Shown: piece after piece, positions 27,212-37,200 of the stretch
Position numbering within the stretch: the first letter of the stretch is position 1
How the letters are laid out: every line of letters begins with the position of its first letter
Assembly (NCBI GenBank): GCA_963788965.1
Contig: CAWBIK010000005.1
Location: 1,302,001 to 1,366,000, forward strand
Direction: 5' to 3'
DNA from: QHXQ01 sp963788965
GTDB lineage: Bacteria; Acidobacteriota; Blastocatellia; Pyrinomonadales; Pyrinomonadaceae
DNA: 64,000 bases
Position numbers and translations under genes: made by a program
The notes under the pieces: generated by a model
What the model was told of the DNA's origin: nothing
What the model saw: only the letters and a program-made list of their open reading frames with translations
Database searches by the model: none

Positions 27212-29224
27212 ATGCCGAGAACTGCTTATATGTGCCGAACACGACATTTACTGCTCGCGGTCCTGCTGCTCTGCGGCGCGTCAAGCGTCACCAGCACGCG
27301 CGCCCAGCAGCAACCACGGACGACCCCCACACCAACACCCACACCAGCCCCGGCGGCTCAACCCGAAGCGACGCCGCGCGGCCCGCAGAAGATCGTTAAT
27401 CAAGGTGTCGAAGTCGAGTTCACCATCAATCCCATGACGACCGGCGACAAGCAACCGGCGGCGTTGGTCGAGGGACAAGATGCGCTCGTTCGTTTCCGCG
27501 TGACCGACACGGCGACGAAGACGCCGTTGGCGGGCGTGCGCCCATCCGTCTGGCTGACGCAGCGCGAAAGCGCGACCACAGACCCGCAACTGTGCCGCGA
27601 GAAGATTCAGTCGTTTCTTCAAGGCAGTTTGCGCGCGCGCCCGGACGTGGACCTCAACAGCTATTACCTGCTGGTGCTCAATCAAGAGCCGAACATCTCC
27701 GTCATCGATCCGCTGCTCGGCTTCGGTGGCAGCAAACTGGTCACGCTTATCATGCTGCGCAGCCCCGGCGCAGACTGGGTTATCTCGCGCGATCAGCAGC
27801 GGCTCTATGTCAGCATGCCTGAGGTTAATCAGGTCGCCATCGTAGATACCAACATCTGGAAGGTCCTCTCGAACATCGACACGGGCCCGCGCCCCGTGCG
27901 GCTCGCTTTGCAGCCGGACGAAAAGTATCTCTGGGTGGGCACGGACGAAGGCGCGGCGAGCGGCGTGACGGTGATCGACACCATCGGCCTCAAGTCCGTG
28001 GGGCACATCCCGACCGGCGCAGGCCCGCATGAGATTGCCTTAAGCGACGACAACAAGTTTGCCTACGTGACCAACCGCGACGCAGGTCTGCTCACCACCA
28101 TCGACGTGCAGAAGTTGACCAAAATCGGCGAGGTCAAGACGGGCACGACGGCCACGGCCGTCGCCTTCTCGCCGCTCAGCAAGTCGGTCTATGTCAGCGA
28201 CGAACGAGACGGCCAACTGGCCGTGGTTGATGGCCGCACGCAACAGGTCGTGACGCGCATCACGCTCAAACCCGGCGTCAGGCGCGTGCGCTTCGCACCG
28301 GGCGGGCGCTATGGCTTCGTGCCGAACCCCACCACCTCAAACGTCTATATCTTCGACGCTTCGACCAACCGCCTGTTGCATACGGAGCAGGTCGCCAAGG
28401 GGCCGGATCAGATCGCCTTCTCGCGCGACTTCGCCTATGTGCGTTCGGCGGGCGCGGTCGAGGTCACGCTCATTCGCTTAAGCACCGTCGGCAAAGAGTT
28501 GAACATCGTCACGTTCCCCGGCGGGCAACTCGCGCCGGCCGAGGCGGCGCGCATCATACCGAGTGCCGCCGACGCCATCACGCCCGCGCCTGAAGGCAAC
28601 TCTATGATCGTCGCCAACGTCGCAGACCAGCAACTCTATTACTACACGGAAGGCATGGCCGCGCCGATGGGCAACTTCCAAAACTATCGCCGTGCGCCGC
28701 GCGCCGTGCTCGTGGCCGACCGCTCACTGCGCGAGAGCCGGACGGGTGTTTACGAGACGGTCACGCGGTTGCCCAAGCCGGGCACATACGATGTGGCCTT
28801 CCTGCTCGACACGCCCCGCATCACACATTGCTTCGAGACGCGGGCTAATGCAGACCCGGCTGCTCAACACGAGCGCGCGGTCGCGCTCCGCATCGAGTAT
28901 CTCGACCGTGAGAAACCGCTGCGCGTTGCCAGCGACTACAAACTGCGCTTCCGTCTGTTCGACACGACGACGAACAAGCCGAAGGACGGCCTGACGGATG
29001 TGCGTGTGTTGACTTTTCTTGTGCCGGGCATCTGGCAGAAGCGCGACTTCGCGCAGGGCGTGGGCGATGGCATCTACGAACTGACCCTCAACGTGCCGCA
29101 AACGGGCGTCTACATGATCTTCGTCGAGAGCAGATCGCAAGGCGTAAAGTTTCAGCAGATGCCTAATCTAATGTTAACGGCGACACAGGCCGCCGTAACA
29201 ACCACGCCGGCGAAGAACCAGTAG
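27212..29224 (+). CDS. Secreted YVTN-type beta-propeller protein, first gene of the copper-oxidase cluster
   Basis: A 670-residue exported protein. The signal sequence (RHLLLAVLLLCGASSVTST) is followed by a Pro/Thr linker. From about residue 150 come propeller blades of the YVTN/cytochrome-d1-like kind: LYVSMPEVNQVAIVDTNIWK, KYLWVGTDEGAASGVTVIDT, KFAYVTNRDAGLLTTIDVQK, SVYVSDERDGQLAVVDG, YGFVPNPTTSNVYIFDA. No haem motif is seen. The last ~130 residues form beta-rich FixH/Ig-like strands (LRVASDYKLRFRLFDTTTNK). An alternative start is ATG 27230. It leads a set of five co-directional genes with short gaps. A periplasmic binding or scaffold role in that set is inference. Confidence 0.8.
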   Translation: MPRTAYMCRTRHLLLAVLLLCGASSVTSTRAQQQPRTTPTPTPTPAPAAQPEATPRGPQKIVNQGVEVEFTINPMTTGDKQPAALVEGQDALVRFRVTDTATKTPLAGVRPSVWLTQRESATTDPQLCREKIQSFLQGSLRARPDVDLNSYYLLVLNQEPNISVIDPLLGFGGSKLVTLIMLRSPGADWVISRDQQRLYVSMPEVNQVAIVDTNIWKVLSNIDTGPRPVRLALQPDEKYLWVGTDEGAASGVTVIDTIGLKSVGHIPTGAGPHEIALSDDNKFAYVTNRDAGLLTTIDVQKLTKIGEVKTGTTATAVAFSPLSKSVYVSDERDGQLAVVDGRTQQVVTRITLKPGVRRVRFAPGGRYGFVPNPTTSNVYIFDASTNRLLHTEQVAKGPDQIAFSRDFAYVRSAGAVEVTLIRLSTVGKELNIVTFPGGQLAPAEAARIIPSAADAITPAPEGNSMIVANVADQQLYYYTEGMAAPMGNFQNYRRAPRAVLVADRSLRESRTGVYETVTRLPKPGTYDVAFLLDTPRITHCFETRANADPAAQHERAVALRIEYLDREKPLRVASDYKLRFRLFDTTTNKPKDGLTDVRVLTFLVPGIWQKRDFAQGVGDGIYELTLNVPQTGVYMIFVESRSQGVKFQQMPNLMLTATQAAVTTTPAKNQ

Positions 29225-29300
29225 CCGTCGCCGCGTGCATCAAAGTGTTAACGCGCGTCCGTCCAAACAGGCCGCGCAGCGTAAAAGGGAAGGTGAAGTT

Positions 29301-30131
29301 ATGAGCAATAAGAGGAGCAAGTTTGTCTTCATCCTCACGTCTATCATCGCACTAATCGTCGTCGCCCTCGCACCGGGCGCGGCCCGGTCACAGACGCACA
29401 AACATAGCCAGTCGAAGACGGTCAAGCCTGCGCCAGCGCAGAGCGCCGACACTTATTACTCTTGCCCGATGCATCCGGAAGTGAAAGCCAAAAAGGGCGG
29501 GCGCTGCCCGCATTGCGGCATGGACTTGCGCCTGACGCACGCCGAGCCACGCGCGGCCGCACCGGCAACCGGCGAGAACTTTGCCGTCAGCGCAGCCGCA
29601 AACACGGACACGTCGCTTGGCAGCAAGATGAAGATTCCAGATGTGGAACTGCTCGATCAAGACGGGCGCACGATCCACTTCTATAGCGACCTGGTGAAAG
29701 GGCGCGTGGTCGTGATCAACTTCATCTTCACCACCTGCACCACGATCTGCCCGCCGCTCGGCGCGACCTTCGCGCGCGTGCAAAAGGAACTCGGCGAGCG
29801 CGCCGGCCGCGACGTGAACTTCATCTCGATCAGCGTCGATCCGGCAGTTGATACGCCTGCGCGCTTGAAAGTGTGGGGCGCGAAGTTTCACGCGGGACCG
29901 GCGTGGACGTTCGTGACCGGGCAGAAGCAACACGTTGACGAGTTGCTGCGCGCGCTCGGCGCGGCCACGTCCAGCCCGCAGGACCACTCGCCCACCGTGC
30001 TGATCGGCAACGACGCGCGCGGGCAGTGGACGCGCACTTACGGACTGGCGCGACCGACCCAACTCGTCCAGATTATCAACGACGCCGTCGAAGGTCGGCT
30101 TAACACCGCGAAGCAGGAGGGCGCACAGTAA
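29301..30131 (+). CDS. SCO1/SenC-family copper chaperone with N-terminal heavy-metal-binding domain
   Basis: Start ATG 29301 with a GGGAAGG site. A signal/anchor segment (FVFILTSIIALIVVALAPGA) and a His-rich linker are followed by YYSCPMHPEVKAKKGGRCPH and CGMDL, the short heavy-metal-binding domain also found in copper ATPases and CusB-type proteins. The SCO thioredoxin fold then has FTTCTTICPP (copper CxxxC) and the ligand His in PQDHSPTVLIG. SCO proteins carry Cu to copper enzymes such as cytochrome oxidase CuA. No cytochrome oxidase gene is here, so the giant multicopper oxidase is the likely client (inference). The stop overlaps the next start by one base. Confidence 0.9.
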   Translation: MSNKRSKFVFILTSIIALIVVALAPGAARSQTHKHSQSKTVKPAPAQSADTYYSCPMHPEVKAKKGGRCPHCGMDLRLTHAEPRAAAPATGENFAVSAAANTDTSLGSKMKIPDVELLDQDGRTIHFYSDLVKGRVVVINFIFTTCTTICPPLGATFARVQKELGERAGRDVNFISISVDPAVDTPARLKVWGAKFHAGPAWTFVTGQKQHVDELLRALGAATSSPQDHSPTVLIGNDARGQWTRTYGLARPTQLVQIINDAVEGRLNTAKQEGAQ

Positions 30132-30775
30132 TGAAGCGAACTTTAGCCGCTACGCTCATCTGTCTGGCGGCCGCGGCCGCCGTCAACGCGCAAACGCCGA
30201 CCCGGCCCGCCGCGCCGCCCGATCCGCACGCCGGCCACAACATGCCCGCGCAGCCCACGACGCAGCCGCAGTCGCCCGCGCAGAAATATTTCACCGACGT
30301 GCAACTGATCAATCAGGACGGCCGCGCCGTGCGTTTCTACAGCGACATGCTCAAGGGTAAGACGATCATCGTCAACGCTTTTTTCACCACCTGCACGAGC
30401 GTCTGCCCGCCCATGAGTCGAAGCTTGGAAAAGGTGCAAGAGGCATTGGGCGACCGCTTGGGCCGCGATGTCTTCATCATTTCGATCTCGGTCGATCCGT
30501 TGACGGACACGCCCGTGCGTTTGAAGCAGTACGCAGAACGATTCCACGCCAAACCCGGTTGGATTTTTCTGACGGGGAAAAAAGAGAACGTGGACTGGGC
30601 GCTCTACAAACTCGGCCAGTACGTCGAGACTAAAGACGATCACACGACTATCATGATCATCGGCAACGAGGCGACGGGCCTGTGGAAGAAGGCCTTCGGG
30701 TTGGCCAAGCCCGACGAGTTGATCCGCTTGGTCAACGAGGTTGCGGCCGACAAGGGCGCGCCCGCCGTGCCATAG
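30131..30775 (+). CDS. Second SCO1/SenC-family copper chaperone
   Basis: A 214-residue exported protein: signal peptide (MKRTLAATLICLAAAAAVNA), a His/Met-containing linker (DPHAGHNMPAQP) that could bind copper, then the SCO fold with FFTTCTSVCPPM (CxxxC) and KDDHTTIMIIG with the ligand His. It is closely related to the preceding gene but lacks the heavy-metal-binding domain. Overlap with the upstream stop (TAATG) shows translational coupling. Paired SCO proteins can split copper delivery and thiol reduction; which does which cannot be told here. Confidence 0.9.
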   Translation: MKRTLAATLICLAAAAAVNAQTPTRPAAPPDPHAGHNMPAQPTTQPQSPAQKYFTDVQLINQDGRAVRFYSDMLKGKTIIVNAFFTTCTSVCPPMSRSLEKVQEALGDRLGRDVFIISISVDPLTDTPVRLKQYAERFHAKPGWIFLTGKKENVDWALYKLGQYVETKDDHTTIMIIGNEATGLWKKAFGLAKPDELIRLVNEVAADKGAPAVP

Positions 30776-30805
30776 CGTGCGGCCGCCGGCGGCGCAAAAA
30801 CGCTG

Positions 30806-32464
30806 ATGGTCAAAAGACTCAAACTCATCGTCGCGCTCTGCGCGCTGACTCTCTGTGTCGCCGCCTTGTGCGCTAACAGAGTGGCGGCGCGCAGAGTTGT
30901 TGCACAGCAACAGCAGTCGCAGCCACCAGCGGCGGCCGCGCCGCCCGAACAGGTGCGCGCTCTGACGCCGCAAGAGCGACGCGGCCGTGCCCTCTACCTA
31001 CGCGGCGAAAGCGTTGCCGGGCGCGAGATCAGCGCGATGGTCGGCGAACTGGACGTGCCCGCCACGACGGTGCATTGCGCGGGCTGCCACGGCTTCAAAG
31101 GCGAAGGGAAGACCGAAGGCGGCGTCACCGCCGGCAACCTGACTTGGGCGAACCTCATTAAGCCTTACGGGCACACGCATCCGTCGGGGCGCAAGCACGG
31201 GCCGTTCAACGAGGCTTCGTTCATCAACGCGGTCGCGCGCGGCATCGATCCGGATCAGAACGCGCTCGTGGTTGCCATGCCGCGTTACCGCATGGCCCCC
31301 GAAGACATGGCCGATCTGATCGCCTATCTCAAGCGCATCGAGTTCGACCGCGATCCGGGCCTCACGGCGGATAACATCGAGGTCGGCGTGCTGCTGCCGA
31401 CGACGGGCGCACTGGCCGAAGTGAGCGCGGCGATGCGCGACATACTCACGGCCTACTTCGACGACGTTAACAGCCGGGGCGGCATCTACAATCGCAAACT
31501 CAAACTGCGCGTCGCCGAGAGCGGCAACGGCGGCGCGGCCGCAGCCTTGACGAACGCGCGCGCGCTGACGCGTGCGGGTCAAGTCTTCGCCTTCGTCGGC
31601 GGCTTGAGCGCAGGCGCGGACAAAGAGATGTCTATGTTCGCCCGCGATGAAGAGATACCTTTCATCGGCCCTTCGACGCTCCTGCCACAGATCGGCAACC
31701 CGCCGAACCGTTACGTCTTTTACCTCATGCCGGGCATGACGGAACAAGCGCGCGCCCTCGTCAACTTCGCCGATACGACTTTAGGGTTGAAGAAAACGCG
31801 GGCCGTCATCGTCTACACGGAAGGTGAGTTGACGACCGCAGCCGCCAACGCAGCCGCCGAGCAGGCGCAGCAGCAAGGCTTCAGCGCAGTCGTCAAACGA
31901 ACATACGCGCCGGGCAGTTTCGACGCGGCGCGGCTCGCGCAGGAGTTGCAGGGACAGGGCACGGAAGCCGTCTACTTCTTCGGCAGCGGCGCACAAGCCG
32001 CCGCCCTCATCAGCGCGGCGGGCGCGCGCAACTGGACGCCCCACGTCTTCCTGCTCGGCGCGTTGACAGGGAAGGACCTTGCGAGCGGCGTCCCTGCGAC
32101 CTTCAAACAGAAAATCTTTCTCGCGTTCCCGACCGTGCCCACGGACATAACTAAAGAGGGCGCGGCCGAGTACCGCGCGCTATTGGAAAACCATAAGCTG
32201 ACGCCGCGCCACACAGCGTCACAACTCGCGGCCTTAGCTGCCGCCAAAACGTTCGTCGAAGGCCTCAAACGCGCGGGCGCGGACTTGAGCCGCGAGCAAC
32301 TCGTCACGGCGCTCGAAGGGCTTTACGATTACGAGACGGGCCTGACGCCGCGCCTCATCTTCGGGCCGAACCGGCGCGTCGGCGCGGCCGGCGCTTACAT
32401 GGTGACGATCAATCCAGAGACAAAAGATTTCGTCGCGGCCAGCGATTGGGTCAAAGCTTATTAA
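30806..32464 (+). CDS. Cytochrome c fused to a branched-chain amino-acid-type periplasmic binding protein
   Basis: A 552-residue exported protein. After the signal peptide (LIVALCALTLCVAALCANRV) a class I cytochrome c domain spans about residues 55-180: haem-binding CAGCHGFKGEGKTEGG and a possible axial Met in VVAMPRYRMAPEDMADLIAY. From about residue 192 it is a complete Peripla_BP_6 (LivJ-like) fold: VGVLLPTTGALAEVSAAMRD, FAFVGGLSAGADKEM, AEYRALLENHKLTP. One natural chain joins an electron carrier to a ligand-binding sensor/transport fold, and no ABC transporter genes are adjacent. Possibly the binding half docks a substrate or partner for the copper oxidase; that is inference. Confidence 0.85.
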   Translation: MVKRLKLIVALCALTLCVAALCANRVAARRVVAQQQQSQPPAAAAPPEQVRALTPQERRGRALYLRGESVAGREISAMVGELDVPATTVHCAGCHGFKGEGKTEGGVTAGNLTWANLIKPYGHTHPSGRKHGPFNEASFINAVARGIDPDQNALVVAMPRYRMAPEDMADLIAYLKRIEFDRDPGLTADNIEVGVLLPTTGALAEVSAAMRDILTAYFDDVNSRGGIYNRKLKLRVAESGNGGAAAALTNARALTRAGQVFAFVGGLSAGADKEMSMFARDEEIPFIGPSTLLPQIGNPPNRYVFYLMPGMTEQARALVNFADTTLGLKKTRAVIVYTEGELTTAAANAAAEQAQQQGFSAVVKRTYAPGSFDAARLAQELQGQGTEAVYFFGSGAQAAALISAAGARNWTPHVFLLGALTGKDLASGVPATFKQKIFLAFPTVPTDITKEGAAEYRALLENHKLTPRHTASQLAALAAAKTFVEGLKRAGADLSREQLVTALEGLYDYETGLTPRLIFGPNRRVGAAGAYMVTINPETKDFVAASDWVKAY

Positions 32465-32501
32465 CCATCAACTGATTAACGTTTAACTGACCGGAGGTTC
32501 A

Positions 32502-34097
32502 ATGCTCAAACTCTCGCACTCACTACTCGCACTGCTCATGCTAACAGCACCCGCCATTGCCCAGACCGGCAACGCACCGGCCCGGCAACCGCCGCAGCCG
32601 CAGCCTAGTGCTGCGCGGCCGGCGACCACCACTGCCACCAAGCCAAACACCGGCACACCGGGCACTGTACCCCTTGCCGCCGCACCGGACTGCGGCTGCG
32701 AGGCCGGCCCTCTGCCCGAAGTGCTCGCAGTGGTCAACGGCATCAAGATCACCAAACAGGACTTCAGCCCTGAGACGCAAGGGCGCGTCGCCAAACTGCA
32801 AGAGCAGGTCGTCGCGGCGCGACGGCGTGAACTGGAACTACAGATAAACAGCGCATTGTTGGAAGCAGAAGCCAAGCGGCTCAAACTCAGTACCTATAAA
32901 TTGCTTGAGCAAGAGGTCGTCGCTAAGACGCAAGAGCCGACCGAGGCCGAAGCGCAGGCGTTCTACAACGAGAACAAGGCCCGCATACAGGGCGAGTTCC
33001 CGGCCCTGAAGGGCGACATCGTTGGTTATCTGCGCGAGCAGCGCCAGCGTGAACTCGCGCGCAAACTCGCGGAGCGGTTGCGCACCGCTGCCACCGTGCA
33101 GGTGCTCGTGCCCGAAGCGACGCCGCCCGCGACCGCCGCCGACCGCGCGCGTCTGTTCGCCACCGTCAACGGTCAGCGCATCACCTCGGCCGACATCGAA
33201 GACAGCTTAGCTCCGCTCATCTTCAGCGTGCAGGAGCAGGCTTACGGATTGCGCAAGCAAGACCTCGATCTCAAGATCAACGACATACTCCTCGCCAACG
33301 AGGCCCAGAAGCGGCAGGTGACGACGCGCGCACTGCTCGATGCCGAAGTTGAGACGAAAGTGCTGCCGGTCACAGAAGCGCAGGCGCAGACGTTCTATAA
33401 CGAGAACAAAGAACGCATCAACGGCGAGTTCGCACAGGCGAAGGAACAGATCATGCAATACCTGAAAGAAGCGGCGGCGCAACGGCAGCGCGTCGCGTTC
33501 GCCGAGCAACTGCGACAGGCAGCGGCGGTTCAGGCGTTCCTCAATCCGCCCGTCCCGCCCGTACTCAAAATCTCAACCGACGATCAGCCGGTGAAGGGGA
33601 GTGCGAACGCGGCGGTCACTATCGTCGAGTTCACGGACTTCCAATGTCAGAGTTGCGCGCAGACGCACACCGTGCTTGATAAGTTGCTAACCGAGTATGG
33701 CGACCGCGTGCGGCTCGTCGTGCGCGACTACCCGCTTGCGCAGCACAAGGACGCCCTCAAGGCGGCCGAGGCTGCGGCCGCGGCCCGCGCGCAAGGGAAG
33801 TATTGGGAATATGCCGCGTTGCTCTACGCTAATCAAGCGGCGCTTGAAGTTGACCGGCTCAAGGAATACGCCAGCCGCGTCGGGCTTGACCGCACACAGT
33901 TCGATGCGGCGCTGGCCGGCAACACGTTTGCCGAAGAAGTGCTGCATGACGTGCGCGACGGTGATCGCGCCGGGGTCAACGGTACGCCGACCATCTTCAT
34001 CAACGGCCGGCGCGTCACCGAACGTTCCTACGAAGGCTTGAAGGCCGCCATCGAAACCGCCTTGAAGATCGCACCCGCGAACGCGCCGCGTTCGTAA
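32502..34097 (+). CDS. Periplasmic double SurA-like domain fused to DsbA thioredoxin
   Basis: A 531-residue exported protein (signal MLKLSHSLLALLMLTAPAIA). Two tandem SurA_N-like helical units follow, each opening with VNG and carrying EAQAFYNENKxRI: one around residues 75-200, the other around 220-340. The C-terminal ~175 residues are a DsbA-like thioredoxin: TIVEFTDFQCQSCAQTH with redox CQSC, and cis-Pro in VNGTPTIFINGRR. Combining chaperone and disulfide functions suggests help in folding a large exported protein; the giant multicopper oxidase next door is the obvious candidate. It is the last gene before a terminator. Confidence 0.85.
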   Translation: MLKLSHSLLALLMLTAPAIAQTGNAPARQPPQPQPSAARPATTTATKPNTGTPGTVPLAAAPDCGCEAGPLPEVLAVVNGIKITKQDFSPETQGRVAKLQEQVVAARRRELELQINSALLEAEAKRLKLSTYKLLEQEVVAKTQEPTEAEAQAFYNENKARIQGEFPALKGDIVGYLREQRQRELARKLAERLRTAATVQVLVPEATPPATAADRARLFATVNGQRITSADIEDSLAPLIFSVQEQAYGLRKQDLDLKINDILLANEAQKRQVTTRALLDAEVETKVLPVTEAQAQTFYNENKERINGEFAQAKEQIMQYLKEAAAQRQRVAFAEQLRQAAAVQAFLNPPVPPVLKISTDDQPVKGSANAAVTIVEFTDFQCQSCAQTHTVLDKLLTEYGDRVRLVVRDYPLAQHKDALKAAEAAAAARAQGKYWEYAALLYANQAALEVDRLKEYASRVGLDRTQFDAALAGNTFAEEVLHDVRDGDRAGVNGTPTIFINGRRVTERSYEGLKAAIETALKIAPANAPRS

Positions 34098-34152
34098 GTT
34101 AACGTCGGGCATAACTCAGCACGAAGACATAAAGTAACAGCTAACCAAAATG

Positions 34153-34186
34153 AAAGCGGGCGAGCTTAATCAAGCTCGCCCGCTTT
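34153..34186. terminator. Bidirectional terminator, 15-bp perfect hairpin
   Basis: aaagcgggcgagctt (34153-34167) and aagctcgcccgcttt (34172-34186) pair perfectly across a four-base loop. A-rich sequence on one side and T-rich sequence on the other serve the two convergent units. Confidence 0.92.
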
Positions 34187-34231
34187 CGGTTTAGGGTTGA
34201 AGTTAGCCTGACGGCTTGGATCAGCCTCCGC

Positions 34232-37200
34232 TTACGGTACGCGGAAGATGCCCCAGATGCCGCCGTCGAAGGTGAACGAAGAACGGTCGCGCCACAGGTA
34301 ATCGCCGATGACTCGGAAGCGACCGCCCGCGCCGTAGAAGATATCCACATCGAAGTGGTTCGACGGGCCGTGGCCGGTCTGTATGCCTTTCCACTCCGAC
34401 CGTGGGTTGTTGCCGATCTTCGTCGAGCTATTGATGTAAGGTTCTTCCTGCCACTCATGGCCGTGGAGGATGAAGCTTTGATTACGCGGATGCCCGCCGC
34501 CGTGCAACACGCGGAAGCGAACGAGCGAGGTGCGCGACGACGAGAAGACCGGGGTGACCGGGTCGCCGCCGACCTGATTGTTGCTCAGCGATTCGGTGAA
34601 GTCTTTCTTGCGCGTCTCGCTGAACTGCAAGTCAGGCTCGTAGCCGAGTCGCTTCCACATGGGTTCAGTGCGGTAGTTAACCGCCTTCTGCCCTGTGTCC
34701 TCAGGATCGTCTTCATCGCCAAGGTTCGGCACGGCCTTCAAGTGACCAAACTCAGTCCGTTCGCCGAAGCGCATGTTGATGTCGTTCTGATAGAGCAGCA
34801 CCTTCTCGTTGAGCGACGTGCGGTACGGATTGAACTGCAAGGACACTTCGGCATGCGTGCGCAAGTTGTCTTGCGCCGACACCGTGTCGTAAATGACCCA
34901 AGTGTCTTGCGGCTCGATAATCATCGCACCGATAGCGCCCTTGTTCGAGTGCTTGATCGGATCGGCGGGCATCAGGTTCGTCGCGCCGAACTCGACCGGC
35001 GTATAGACGGGCTGCCCGGAGATGTCGTCCATCTTCACGTCGCCCGCGTACCAGATGTACTGGACGCTCTGGCCCGGATTAGCCGTCTGGACGGGATTGA
35101 AGCCGACGTTCATGCCGTCGCTCTTGGTCACGTCGTAGAACAGCAGTTGCGGGTGGAGGCCGACTTTAGCCGAGGGCCTGATCTGGTTGTTGTTGAAGTT
35201 GTCAATGATCATCGGCAACGTGTTGTGGCCGGGTAGATCAATGGCTTCGGGTAGATGGTTCGTCAGGTTGAGCGTGATGCAGTCGCCAGCGTTGGCGCGC
35301 AGGATGAGCGGCTCAGGCCGGTACATCAGATGAAGTTTCCCGGTGTTCGGATCAATGTCGTCGTCGCGGACGTACATGATCGCGGTCGGGTCTTCGAGCC
35401 GACCGCCTTGGTTGGGGCGCGGGTTATAGATGAGCGTGCCTTCGGTCAGCAAGTCGCGCGCGAGATAGGCCGAGACGTTCCACAGTGTCGGCCGCGCGCC
35501 GGTCGGACAGACGGGCACGCCCGCTATCGAGTTGCCAGCGGTTGTGCCGGACACCGAGTTGGGTGCTGCCGCCGAAGCGGGCGCTCTGCCGTCAGGGTTA
35601 TTCGGCAGCGGCAGGAGCGGCGCAGCATTCGTCAGGCGGCCCCCATCGTCTGCCAACATGGCCGCGCCGCCTTGCGTCGTCGGCTCGGAGCCGCGATAAG
35701 CGCGCAGCAAACCCCACAGTCCGTTCCACTGATCGTCTGTGGCGACGCCGGGCGCGTAGCGGAAATCGTAGAAGGGCGGTGGCTCTTCGTTTGAGTTCTG
35801 CGCGGGCATCGGCAAGACCGGAACCTCGAACTCGAAGTGCTCGCTGATGCCCATCATCTGCGAGTTGCGCCAGCCGCTGTTGTTGACCTCATTCGGGTCG
35901 TCGGGCGACCCCGGCTCAAACAGCCACTTGATGCCGTTGACCGTGAAGTTGTGCCCTTCTTCGTGTGCGCCGATGAGGACGCGAATTTGCACCTGATCAT
36001 CCTCATACGCGCGCATGAGGGGCGTGAACGGATCGCCCGGCTCAACGCCTTGCGTCAGCGGCGGGTAGAAGTTTGGCTGCACGTTCGTGCGCTGGTCAAC
36101 GCGCGTGATGTTCGAGCGATAGACGTTCGCCAGATCACCCGGCTCGCCCGGCGCTTGTTGCGGGATATCACCGGGGCCGGGTTCAGTCCCGACGCCGTTG
36201 AAGTTCCAGATGCGATGCGGAATCGGCTCGTTGCGGTAGTTGACCACCATCGTGCCGACATCGGCCGCGGCGATTGCTTCCGGGCACGGCGGCGCGGCGT
36301 TGATCTCCGGGCACTGCTGCATCTTCTCTAACAGGACGAACGGCGGCGTAAAGGCGGCCTCCATCTGGCCGGCGGGTTGACGACCTTCGCCGGATCAGGC
36401 ACAGGCTCGCCTTCATTGTTCACGCCGCCACCAGCGCGATAAGCGTGTTGGAAGTCGGCGAATTCGACGACGAACTCGCGGAAGGCAAACGTCTCGTCGG
36501 GCGGGATGATGTCCGCGCGCCAACTGGTCGGACCGCCGTCGAAGCGACCGCCGAAGATCGTGCCCGTCTCCGGGTCACGCCACACAGAGCCTTCGCGCTC
36601 CGCGACCAGACCGCCGTAGAGGCCGACCTGTTGGTGCGTCGAAGGGCCGAAGTGGTCGTGCGTGAAGACGGTGCGCACCCCACGGTCGAACCCGTTGTTA
36701 TTGAGCACGTTGTCGGTAAACCAACGCTGGATGGTGACCTGTGCGCCGAGTGTGCCGAAGAACGGGTGCGGTTGCGCGGTCAGATGCACGGGCGTACCGC
36801 CCCCGAAGGGCAGTATGCCGCCGTTCGGCCCGGCATTGATCGCAGTGATGCGCTCAATAACTTCGTCGGGGCTGAACGTGCCGTCCTCATAATTCCAGCC
36901 GTTGCCGGAACCATCGGACGAGGTCACGTCGAACTTCACGTTGTGAATGTGCTGCCCGACAACGTCGGTCGGCGTGCGCACCTGGAAGTCGTCCAAGACG
37001 TAGACACGCGGGATCAAGTTGGTATGCTTGAAGACGACGCAGTCGTTCGTGTTGGCGCGGAAGAAGAGTGGTTCGGGCGGGCGTGTGCCCTGTCTGGTCG
37101 GGTCCACGTCGGCCCACAAAGCGAGAATGCGTTGCTGCGGGAAGTGCCAGCCGGCCTTGTTCAGCTTGATGTCGAACTGGAAGGCCGCGGCCTTGTATTC

